A stretch of DNA of 22,491 nt from CAXRDE01 sp964342365 (lineage in GTDB: Bacteria; Cyanobacteriota; Sericytochromatia; UBA7694), in assembly GCA_964342365.1 (NCBI GenBank), contig CAYFGW010000053.1, positions 1-22,491 on the forward strand. Direction: 5' to 3'. A program made the translations under genes and the position numbers. This document shows, piece after piece, positions 16,943-22,338 of this stretch (positions are counted from its first letter, which is position 1; the number at the start of each line of letters is the position of its first letter). The notes beneath the pieces are model-generated. The model saw nothing but the letters and a program-made list of their open reading frames with translations, was not told the origin of the DNA and made no database searches.

Positions 16943-17093
16943 TAGTATGGTCGCAGTCGCGCCTTCGTGTTTCATCATGGCGTTTAGTTGGGTGTTACCG
17001 TTACGCATTAGAGGCGCTTGCTTCCCCGCAAGGCTTAGCTGACGGGCTTCGCCCAGGGCGCTCATTTGCCATACAACCACGCCGCCTCGTGCT
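16942..17093 (+). repeat. Element T1, first copy of a 152-bp structured repeat
   Basis: This segment recurs at 22339-22491 with about 93% identity (about ten substitutions and one 1-base indel). It is rich in self-complementary segments: GTATGG near its start pairs with CCATAC near its end, GCGCC with GGCGC inside that, and GGGC-TTC-GCCC and CTTGC-N6-GCAAG form local hairpins. The sequence changes include an indel that breaks the only long frame across it (81 aa, minus strand, 16835-17080), so it is probably non-coding. It would be the first element after attI, perhaps a gene-less cassette. Confidence 0.7.
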
Positions 17094-17115
17094 ACGCACA
17101 GGCTGCGGGTGCTCC
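17071..17115 (+). other. attC-like hairpin ending element T1
   Basis: ATACAAC (17071-17077, 6 of 7 matches to RYYYAAC) is followed 5 nt later by an imperfect hairpin: GCCT-C-GTGC (17084-17092), loop TAC, GCAC-AGGC (17096-17103). One extra C sits in the left arm, the feature that gives attC its orientation. A right-hand GTTRRRY core is not convincing (GTGCTCC at 17109). The same start (CATACAACCACGCC) is present in T2, which the window end cuts. Confidence 0.4.
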
Positions 17116-17119
17116 AAGG

Positions 17120-18065
17120 TCGGCATTACAGCAACAAAAAGAGATTGACTTTAAATTGAGGTTTGGGCGGGGATAAAGGTTGGCTGTGCTTGCGGTTTTG
17201 GCCCAGATTAGGGAAATCATCCGGGGATCTGTTTAGATTTGGCGAGGTAGTACACACGGTGAGGTAAGCAGAAATTATGGTGACAAAGATGCATTACAGC
17301 AGACCTCAGACATCTCCGTTTTTTTGCTACTGTCAATTGTCCGGTAGCTGAATATTATGGGAGAGGCAACCAATTACAGCCGCCCTCACAGATCACTCCT
17401 TGTCTACCGCACATGGTGAGGTAATTACCAATTACAGCAGCAAAGACGCATTACAGCAGACCTCAGCCATCCCCGCGTTTTGCTACTCCCAATTGTCCGG
17501 TATCTGAACATCGTCGGAGATGCAATTCATTACAGACGCCCTCACAGATTATCAATGGTCTACAGCACACGGCGAGGTAAGCAGGCATTACGGGAGCAAA
17601 GAGATTTCTGCCCCAGATCTCACGGCCTTTACATAGTCTGCGCTCTGGATTCTAGCCCAGATTAGGGAAATCATTCTGGGATCTGTCTACAGTCGGTGAG
17701 GTAGTACACATAGCGAGGTAAGCAGGCATTATGGTGGCAAAGACGTATTACAGCAGACCTCAGACATCCACGTTTGAGCTACTTCAAATCGTGAGGTATC
17801 GGGATATTGCCGGAGATGCAACAAATTACGGACGCCCTCACGAATCTACAATGTTCTACTGGACATGGCGAGGTAAGCAGAAATTATGGAAGCAAAGAGG
17901 TTTCTGCCGCAGAACTCACGGCTTTCACATCGTCTCTGTTTGGAACTTTGGCTCAAACAAGGGAAGTCATCTTGGGATCTCGTAGAATTGGTAAGGTAGC
18001 TTCGCGCCCCTACTTTGGTTTTGTGGGTTCTGGCTAGCAATTATAGGTGAATGGGGCATGGTGAA
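17120..18065 (+). repeat. Array of tandem non-coding repeat units (X and Y types)
   Basis: About 945 bp without a credible gene is built of related units, most starting CGAGGTAAGCAG. Unit starts (GAGGTAA) are at 17261, 17418, 17574, 17715 and 17870, giving spacings of 157, 156, 141 and 155 bp. X units (17261, 17418, 17715) contain ATTACAGCAGACCTCAG, a GCTAC..GTAGC-type hairpin and CGCCCTCAC. Y units (17574, 17870) continue instead into CTCACGGC-TTTACAT, CCCAGA-N13-TCTGGG and GGTAAGGTAGCTTCGCGC. A partial Y-like unit starts near 17120. Within units GAGGT pairs with ACCTC about 40 nt on. Short ORFs here are not preserved between copies. Confidence 0.75.
17656..17680 (+). repeat. Conserved hairpin of the Y/Z repeats
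   Basis: CCCAGA-N13-TCTGGG is a perfect 6-bp stem. It recurs perfectly at 18735-18759 and in weaker forms near 17202, 19167, 19304 and 19429, where the right arm is CTTGGG, TTTGGG or CCGGGG. The inner sequence AGGGAA(A/G)TCA is also conserved. Confidence 0.6.
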
Positions 18066-18099
18066 AAGTCCTGTTAAAACCTTACGCGTTCCAGTTACT

Positions 18100-18570
18100 T
18101 TAGTAAATAAAACTCCAACTGAGTTCAACACGATTATTCTCTATTTCGAAAAAGCTATCAGTGTCTATACGAATTCCTCCCGGTCCCATTTGTCCTCTGG
18201 CAAGTTGCTCAGAATTTGGTAAGTGTGACCAATCAAACCAAGAGTCAATTATCACACCATAAGTTTTTTCTTTTTCGATATAATATACTTCAAACCCCCT
18301 CATTTCTTGATTAACGTAGCCCTGAAGTAAATCTATTTCCCCTTCATCAAAACCGTTAAAGGGCGAGTATCTAGGTATTAACTTGTCAAAATTGTTTTCT
18401 AGAGAAATGTTCATTGATATATCAAAGGGAGAAGCTTTATAAGACAGACTTAACATTATTTCTTCAGTATTATCGTCCAAAAGGTGTATGCGAAAAATAC
18501 TCAGCATATTGTTTTGAGCAATTTCAAAGCCAATCATTGTTTTTCCCGATAGAAAGTCTAAACAAATCAT
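18100..18570 (-). CDS. Hypothetical protein, 156 aa, array gene
   Basis: This A+T-rich gene, unlike the backbone in base composition, encodes a soluble acidic protein of 156 residues with no recognised family. It is rich in aromatic residues and Asp/Glu and has an extended beta-like pattern; the middle (about 75-125) contains EGEIDLLQGYVNQE and VIIDSWFDWSH. It lies between a Y repeat (ending ~18065) and an X/Y-like repeat (from ~18615), exactly where the repeat homology is interrupted, which supports insertion as a discrete unit. It points towards the integrase. The first ATG has no strong ribosome binding site; Met12 is an alternative. Function unknown. Confidence 0.65.
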   Translation of the reverse strand: MICLDFLSGKTMIGFEIAQNNMLSIFRIHLLDDNTEEIMLSLSYKASPFDISMNISLENNFDKLIPRYSPFNGFDEGEIDLLQGYVNQEMRGFEVYYIEKEKTYGVIIDSWFDWSHLPNSEQLARGQMGPGGIRIDTDSFFEIENNRVELSWSFIY

Positions 18571-18614
18571 AAATTGTTTATTGTTCTCATCTGTTTTTTG
18601 TGTCTCTATTCAAG

Positions 18615-18830
18615 GTATTAATTGTCGTATCTGAAGTTCACCGCAACACAGCGAGGTAAACAGAGATTATAGCAGCAAAGGGGTTTTTACCCTAGACCTC
18701 ACGGCCTCCACATCGTCTCTGTTCTGAACCTTGGCCCAGACGAGGGAAGTCACTCTGGGATCTCGTAGGGTCGGTAAGGTAGCTTCGCGCTCCAGCTTAT
18801 ATTTTGCGAGTTCAAGCAACAAATTACATG
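18615..18830 (+). repeat. X/Y repeat copy between array genes
   Basis: AATTGTC-GTATCTGAA (end of an X unit) is followed by a Y unit starting GAGGTAAACAG at 18653, the perfect CCCAGA-N13-TCTGGG hairpin (18735-18759) and GGTAAGGTAGCTTCGCGC at 18773. In this copy GGTAAA (18656) and TTTACC (about 18683) also pair, beside the GAGGT/ACCTC pair seen in the others. Confidence 0.65.
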
Positions 18831-18866
18831 TAGTTGCCAATTTATACTCATCTATTCGCTTCTTTA

Positions 18867-19091
18867 ATGATTTTCACAATACCAATGCTTGCCGTGGCTG
18901 TACCTAGCAAAAAGAATACTGAAGAAATCGGTGGTTCTTTTGGTCTTGGAGGCGCTGATTTTGGCAGATCTAAGTTGCCTCCCATATTAAATAGTGCTGC
19001 TATGCAGAAAAATAATACAGATAGAACCATGTATTTCAGGCCATCATCAAAAGGAAAGAGCATGACTTACAAAATAGTACGAAATTTTTAA
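18867..19091 (+). CDS. Possible small exported peptide, 74 aa (strand uncertain)
   Basis: From ATG 18867 the frame gives 74 residues: a short hydrophobic leader ending in AVAVP, which could be a signal peptide, then a Gly/Ser/Lys-rich tail. There is no clear ribosome binding site; an upstream TTG at 18834 would lengthen the leader. On the other strand 18848-19063 encodes a 71-aa frame with two possible membrane spans and a PPRPKEPP stretch, also without a good start signal. One of the two is probably a real array gene since the stretch interrupts repeat homology on both sides, but I cannot decide which. No family is recognised. Confidence 0.3.
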   Translation: MIFTIPMLAVAVPSKKNTEEIGGSFGLGGADFGRSKLPPILNSAAMQKNNTDRTMYFRPSSKGKSMTYKIVRNF

Positions 19092-19104
19092 TCGTGTCAA
19101 GATG

Positions 19105-19470
19105 CGTTCTATCCCAGACCTCACGGCCTTTACATCGTTTGTGCTCCAAACTTTGACCCAGACAAGGGAAATCGCTTTGGGTTCTGTCAGGGTCGGTAAG
19201 GTAGCTTCGCGCCCCTACTTTGGTTTGGCGGGTTCATGCTCTGTATTATAGATAAATGCGGCATCGTGAAATTGACTGTGTTCGCGGCTTTGGCTCAGAC
19301 AGGGGAAGTCATCTTGGGTTCTGACAGAGTCGGTAAGATAGCTTCGCGCTCCGGCTTGGATTTGGCCGGTTCTGTCTGGTGATTGTGGATAAATGCGGTA
19401 TCGTGACACTGGCTATAATCTCGGTTTTAGCCCAGACAAGGGAAGCTATTTTGGGATCTGGCAGAGTTGA
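19105..19470 (+). repeat. Y/Z repeats in tandem
   Basis: About 365 bp between array genes hold a Y-type start (CCCAGACCTCACGGCC at ~19114), then tandem Z units with GGTAAG(G/A)TAGCTTCGCGC at 19195 and 19332 (137 bp apart) and a third, partial unit. Each includes (C/T)CAGACA(A/G)GGGAA, (T/C)TTGGG, GGTTC(T/A) and ATAAATGCGG(C/T)ATCGTGA. The 64-aa minus frame at 19215-19409 simply crosses these repeats. Confidence 0.7.
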
Positions 19471-19488
19471 TAGAAGGAAACGAATCTT

Positions 19489-20256
19489 CTAATTCAAATA
19501 CTTTTCTAAGTGTATTACATTGGACTTCATCATTCCTGTCCAAAAACCAACTTTCCTGTAAACTAAAGATTGTGGTTCACATGAAGCTTTTCCAGTTTTG
19601 TCATCTATATATGCTAAGAAAGAATCTCCACAGTCAATATTTTGCTTTGAGTGCTTATAAACGAACATCAGCTCAGTTTTTTTCGCTTTCCTCTTTCTTT
19701 TTTGTAGGAAGGCGTTATAAATACAGTGGCCTACAGTGGCAGAAGTCTCTAAAGACTCATGTCCTTTTATACCAATATAATGATCGTAAGGATTATAGCT
19801 AATAGCACATCCTGGTACAGGATAAAAAAAGTCTTTGTTTCTTCCAGTAAAGCAGTTGAGAAATCTCCAATCACTGCCATCCGTTCTTATGTATGTGCTT
19901 ATAAATGGCTTACTTGTAGATTTCGTTAACATTTCTCCTGTTACTAGAGAAATTCCATTACCTCTACTCCTCAATTCATGAGCTGTTCTCATAAAATAAT
20001 CAATTTTATTATTGAATAGCACAGATTTATCTGAATTGTTTTTGATTATAAATTTAACTGGAAAGTTTTCTCTGAAATGTTTAGATGATCTAATCCAATA
20101 ATTATCGATTTTAGGAATTTCGGCATTCATTTCCAAAGAGTGAGAGCTCTTTGTCAAATTCAGAAATACATAAGTCAATATTAACAAAGAAAAGGCTTTA
20201 ATAATTTTTTTCTTAGATTCAGACTTTTCGCACAAAATGTATAGAGTGTTACACAT
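19489..20256 (-). CDS. Hypothetical exported protein, 255 aa, array gene
   Basis: An A+T-rich gene for a 255-residue protein. A basic stretch (KKKIIK, 16-21) and hydrophobic segment (about 20-36, AFSLLILTYVFLNL) form a signal peptide or anchor; the rest is soluble. Six cysteines lie in the mature part (about 136-231), including NCF, PGC, GHC, DCG and SCEP, which suggests disulfides and an extracytoplasmic location. No family is recognised. A TTGTTT-18-TAAAAT promoter (20263-20292) ends 6 nt before the ATG, implying a leaderless message, in keeping with poor ribosome binding sequence (AAGG only 2 nt away). It points towards the integrase. Its stop is 19 nt from the Z repeats and its start 66 nt from the R1 repeat. 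Confidence 0.7.
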   Translation of the reverse strand: MCNTLYILCEKSESKKKIIKAFSLLILTYVFLNLTKSSHSLEMNAEIPKIDNYWIRSSKHFRENFPVKFIIKNNSDKSVLFNNKIDYFMRTAHELRSRGNGISLVTGEMLTKSTSKPFISTYIRTDGSDWRFLNCFTGRNKDFFYPVPGCAISYNPYDHYIGIKGHESLETSATVGHCIYNAFLQKRKRKAKKTELMFVYKHSKQNIDCGDSFLAYIDDKTGKASCEPQSLVYRKVGFWTGMMKSNVIHLEKYLN

Positions 20257-20262
20257 AACCTT

Positions 20263-20292
20263 ATTTTACGTGCTTATGTTTAAACGAAACAA
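20263..20292 (-). promoter_or_regulatory. Promoter of the 255-aa exported protein gene
   Basis: Minus-strand TTGTTT (20287-20292) and TAAAAT (20263-20268) are 18 bp apart. The -10 lies 6 nt before the ATG, so transcription would start at or next to the start codon. Confidence 0.35.
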
Positions 20293-20321
20293 GATGAAAA
20301 ACTTGATGCTGAGTAGTTTCA

Positions 20322-20378
20322 TTCACACAACCAGCAGATCGACCCAACATCGCCACTCTGTCGAGCAGGCTGGTTCTT
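20322..20378 (+). repeat. attC-like repeat R1
   Basis: First of four copies of a repeat starting TTCACACAACCAGCAGATCG. Here the central part carries CTC-TGTC-GAG and the right arm (GAGCAGGCTGGTTCT) pairs less well with the left arm than in R4. ACACAAC matches the RYYYAAC core at 6 of 7 positions. It separates the 255-aa gene from the toxin-antitoxin pair. Confidence 0.55.
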
Positions 20379-20394
20379 ATCTCAATAATTTGTG

Positions 20395-20411
20395 TCACTA
20401 AGTGATATAAT
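20395..20411 (+). promoter_or_regulatory. Toxin-antitoxin promoter and operator
   Basis: An 11-bp palindrome TCACT-A-AGTGA (20395-20405) directly abuts a perfect TATAAT (20406-20411), 4 nt before the toxin ATG. Such abutting operators are usual for type II toxin-antitoxin autoregulation. The spacing predicts a leaderless toxin message; no good -35 is visible (20383-20388 is CAATAA). Confidence 0.5.
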
Positions 20412-20415
20412 ACTC

Positions 20416-20805
20416 ATGATGAAAGAAAAAATATTAGCTTACAAAACCAAGGTTTTTGATAAATGGATGAAAAAAGAAGGGCTCAGCGATAGCCTGTTAA
20501 TCCATACTGTCAAAGAAATGAATAATGGTCTTGTTGGTGCTAAATTGGCCAAACTGGTATATAAAAAAAGAATCGCTATGCCAGGTAAAGGAAAGCGTGG
20601 CAGCTCAAGAGCTATTATTGCTTTTAAACTCAATGATAAGGTATTTTTCATGTACGGCTACTCAAAAAATCAGAGAGACAACATAACAGGCCGAGAGCTT
20701 ATAGCCTTGAAAAAACTTTCATCTGAACTGATGAGCTATAGCTCGCAGACTTTAAGTAAAGCCGTAAGAGCAGGGGAAATAATAGAGGTCAAAAGCTATG
20801 AGTGA
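20416..20805 (+). CDS. RelE/HigB-like toxin (COG4737-type)
   Basis: From ATG 20416 (a second ATG follows at 20419) this gives 129 residues. The core PGKGKRGSSRAIIAFK...VFFMYGYSKNQRDNI, followed by ELIALKKLSSELM, is typical of the RelE/ParE-superfamily toxins grouped as COG4737, predicted ribosome-dependent mRNA interferases. Basic Lys/Arg residues around the RG-SSRAI segment fit RNA binding. The upstream TTG-type extension to 20392 would run into the operator, so I reject it. The antitoxin start overlaps the end by 8 nt. Toxin-first order with an HTH antitoxin is the HigBA arrangement. Toxin-antitoxin pairs are common in integron cassette arrays, where they stabilise the array. Confidence 0.85.
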   Translation: MMKEKILAYKTKVFDKWMKKEGLSDSLLIHTVKEMNNGLVGAKLAKLVYKKRIAMPGKGKRGSSRAIIAFKLNDKVFFMYGYSKNQRDNITGRELIALKKLSSELMSYSSQTLSKAVRAGEIIEVKSYE

Positions 20806-21100
20806 TTTATTAAGTGCCATTCATGAGACAGCCAGTGGTTTGCATAAATCTGGTGTGATGAAGAAAGAAACTATGCGTGAGTTTGACGCATTATGCTTGC
20901 CTGAAATAAAACCTTACACCCCTGAGAAGATAAAGCAAATCAGGTCTAAATATGGAGTAAGTCAATCTGTGTTTGCTGCCTATCTAAATACGACTGTTTC
21001 TACTATTCAAAAATGGGAACAAGGCAAAAAACAGCCCAACGGTATATCTTTAAAGCTTTTAAGCATCGTTGACAACAAAGGTCTGGATGTTTTGCTTTAA
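20798..21100 (+). CDS. HigA-like helix-turn-helix antitoxin
   Basis: This 100-residue protein ends in a Xre/HigA-type helix-turn-helix: KIKQIRSKYGVSQSVFAAYLN, then STIQKWEQGKKQP, about residues 47-80. The YGVSQSVFAAYL helix and TVSTIQKWEQG recognition helix are clear. It should neutralise the preceding toxin and repress the shared promoter, probably at the palindrome 20395-20405. AGAGG lies 9 nt before the ATG, which overlaps the toxin gene by 8 nt. It ends 12 nt before repeat R2, the close gene-to-attC spacing seen in integron cassettes. Confidence 0.88.
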   Translation: MSDLLSAIHETASGLHKSGVMKKETMREFDALCLPEIKPYTPEKIKQIRSKYGVSQSVFAAYLNTTVSTIQKWEQGKKQPNGISLKLLSIVDNKGLDVLL

Positions 21101-21108
21101 AGACTTTT

Positions 21109-21456
21109 TCAGTTCACACAACCAGCAGATCGACCCGACATCGCGGCCCGTTGGGCCTGCTGGCAGGTCAATTCTGTTAGCGCCAATGCAGAGAGTGATA
21201 CCAGTAAGAAAACAGTATTTGTTCGTAACTCTGTCACATCAAATCGCGATTCTGAAAATAAAAAAATATAGAAGTAAGGTATTACTATAAATAATAATCG
21301 GATAAAATTTTTCTCAAAAAAATAAGGATAGGACACCGTAGAACACAGCGGTATGGTGTCATAAACAAAATATCTCTCTGTAATAGCGATAAGGAAGAAA
21401 AAGATAGAATAAATACGAAAACTGTTTTTGGAGTTGAACCTAATTAGCGAAAACAT
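21109..21456 (-). CDS. Small membrane protein ending inside repeat R2
   Basis: A very strong ribosome binding site (GGGGAGGA, 4 nt before the ATG) supports this 115-aa gene. It has about three hydrophobic spans (15-35, 52-68 and 80-92: IYSIFFFLIAI, LLFIVIPYFYIFLF, VFLLVSLSALAL). The last ~23 residues (from LTCQQAQRA to the end) are encoded by repeat R2 read in reverse, and the stop codon also lies at the R2 boundary. The protein thus has a repeat-derived Arg/Ala/Ser/Gly-rich tail. It overlaps no other gene and converges with the toxin-antitoxin pair. No family is recognised. Confidence 0.65.
   Translation of the reverse strand: MFSLIRFNSKNSFRIYSIFFFLIAITERYFVYDTIPLCSTVSYPYFFEKNFIRLLFIVIPYFYIFLFSESRFDVTELRTNTVFLLVSLSALALTELTCQQAQRAAMSGRSAGCVN
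21113..21180 (+). repeat. attC-like repeat R2
   Basis: It starts TTCACACAACCAGCAGATCG and contains a perfect inner hairpin GGCCC-GTT-GGGCC (21145-21157). The right side GGTCAATT pairs with the left GATCGACC with mismatches. CTGTTAGCG at its end offers the only GTT core among the four copies (GTTAGCG, 5 of 7 to GTTRRRY). Orientation is the same as the toxin-antitoxin genes. Confidence 0.6.
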
Positions 21457-21516
21457 CAGCTCCTCCCCTTACTTATTCCCATAAATCATCGATGTTAAAC
21501 TTGCACTATTTTTTCA

Positions 21517-21640
21517 TTCACACAACCAGCAGCTCGACCCGACGTCGCGGCCCTGACATCGTTTTTACTTAAAGCCTTTGCCGAGACCTGGGTAGTTATC
21601 TAGGGTTCTGACAGGGTTAGTGAAGCACATCTCAATTTTT
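21517..21640 (+). repeat. Hybrid repeat R3: attC-like start joined to Y-type tail
   Basis: It begins TTCACACAACCAGCAGCTCG (21517), but after GACGTCGCGGCC it continues with sequence homologous to the Y repeats (ACATCGTTT, then GAGACCTGGGTAG, GGGTTCTGACAGGGTTAGTGAAG). The expected right arm of the attC-like hairpin is missing. This joins the two repeat families in one element. Confidence 0.6.
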
Positions 21641-21661
21641 TGTCAGCTAATTTGCTTCTAT

Positions 21662-22171
21662 TTATCGGTTCTCTAGTACACGAATCTCTTCTCTATCTCT
21701 GCATAAATCCCCCTGTTTTCCGATCCCGAGTATTTTATATTTTTTCAGCCCTGCACTACCTATTGGCACATATATTATGTAACCTTTGAGCCTTTCTTTT
21801 AGCTCTTTCTTTTGATCTGATAACTGCGGATTGAAATAATCATTACTGTTATAGGTTTTTTCAGATACGAGAATGAAATTATTTTTGTGCTTTGCGGTTT
21901 TAAATGGATTCAAGAAATCTCTCCAATACCCGTTTTCCACTGCATGGAGGCGTAATGACTCTATATTTGCTGGATAATGCCCCTTATTGGCTGCCGCATA
22001 CTTTTCTACAAAATCTTGAAACATATGCATATTTCGATTCATCAATGAGCTTTTCGCTGGAGGTTCTGACAGCAAAGGGTGGAAACGGGGCTGATTTATG
22101 TATATTAAAAACAGAATGATCGGAATAAATACTGAGTAAGCGAAAAGTCTTCTGATGATATTTTTATTCAT
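21662..22171 (-). CDS. Membrane-anchored protein with GspG-like pseudopilin domain
   Basis: This 169-aa A+T-rich gene has an N-terminal basic stretch and one membrane span (about 8-26, FAYSVFIPIILFLIYI). It continues into a helix and a domain like the major pseudopilin GspG: MFQDFVEKYAAANKGHYPANIESL (about 50-72), GYWRDFLNPF (about 81-90) and a late GYIIYVP...KYKILGIGKQGDL block (about 130-155). Those elements match the GspG pattern (helix - N.G.YP - DP(W/F)...P - Y.L...G.DG). However, the prepilin peptidase motif (Gly-Phe-Thr/Ser-Leu-hydrophobic-Glu) is absent, so it is unlikely to be a processed pilin. It points towards the integrase, ends ~20 nt from R3 and starts ~100 nt before R4. Confidence 0.65.
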   Translation of the reverse strand: MNKNIIRRLFAYSVFIPIILFLIYINQPRFHPLLSEPPAKSSLMNRNMHMFQDFVEKYAAANKGHYPANIESLRLHAVENGYWRDFLNPFKTAKHKNNFILVSEKTYNSNDYFNPQLSDQKKELKERLKGYIIYVPIGSAGLKKYKILGIGKQGDLCRDREEIRVLENR

Positions 22172-22271
22172 TTTTGCAGTGTTTTTCCGAAAAAATAATG
22201 CTCCTCGACGGCTGCGTTTTATTCCTCATATATTAATATTCCCATGTGAGTGAAAAGCCAAACATCATTTA

Positions 22272-22338
22272 TTCACACAACCAGCAGATCGACCCGACAT
22301 CGCCACCCTGTCGGGTGTGCTCGCAGGTCATCTGCGGC
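22272..22338 (+). repeat. attC-like repeat R4 (best-folding copy)
   Basis: ACACAAC (22275-22281) is followed by GCAGATCGACC (22284-22294), inner hairpin CACCC-TGTC-GGGTG (22304-22317) and GGTCATCTGC (22326-22335). The outer arms pair fully except for one extra G in the left arm. That is the geometry of attC (R''-L'' / L'-R' with an extrahelical base). The downstream core would be GTAGTAT (22339), a poor match to GTTRRRY, where element T2 begins. Confidence 0.6.

Noticed and set aside
16710..17042. 110-aa plus-strand frame after intI
   Set aside because: It crosses the intI promoter, the candidate attI and the T1 repeat, with no ribosome binding site and no recognisable domain. It is an accidental frame.
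16835..17080. 81-aa minus-strand frame in element T1
   Set aside because: The equivalent frame in T2 is broken by a 1-base insertion, so it is not kept as coding sequence.
17480..18040. Short frames in the X/Y repeat array
   Set aside because: They start and stop differently in each repeat copy, lack ribosome binding sites and are not conserved between units.
17261..18065. CRISPR array
   Set aside because: Units are ~141-157 bp with similarity over the whole unit, not short identical repeats with unique spacers, and no cas genes are present.
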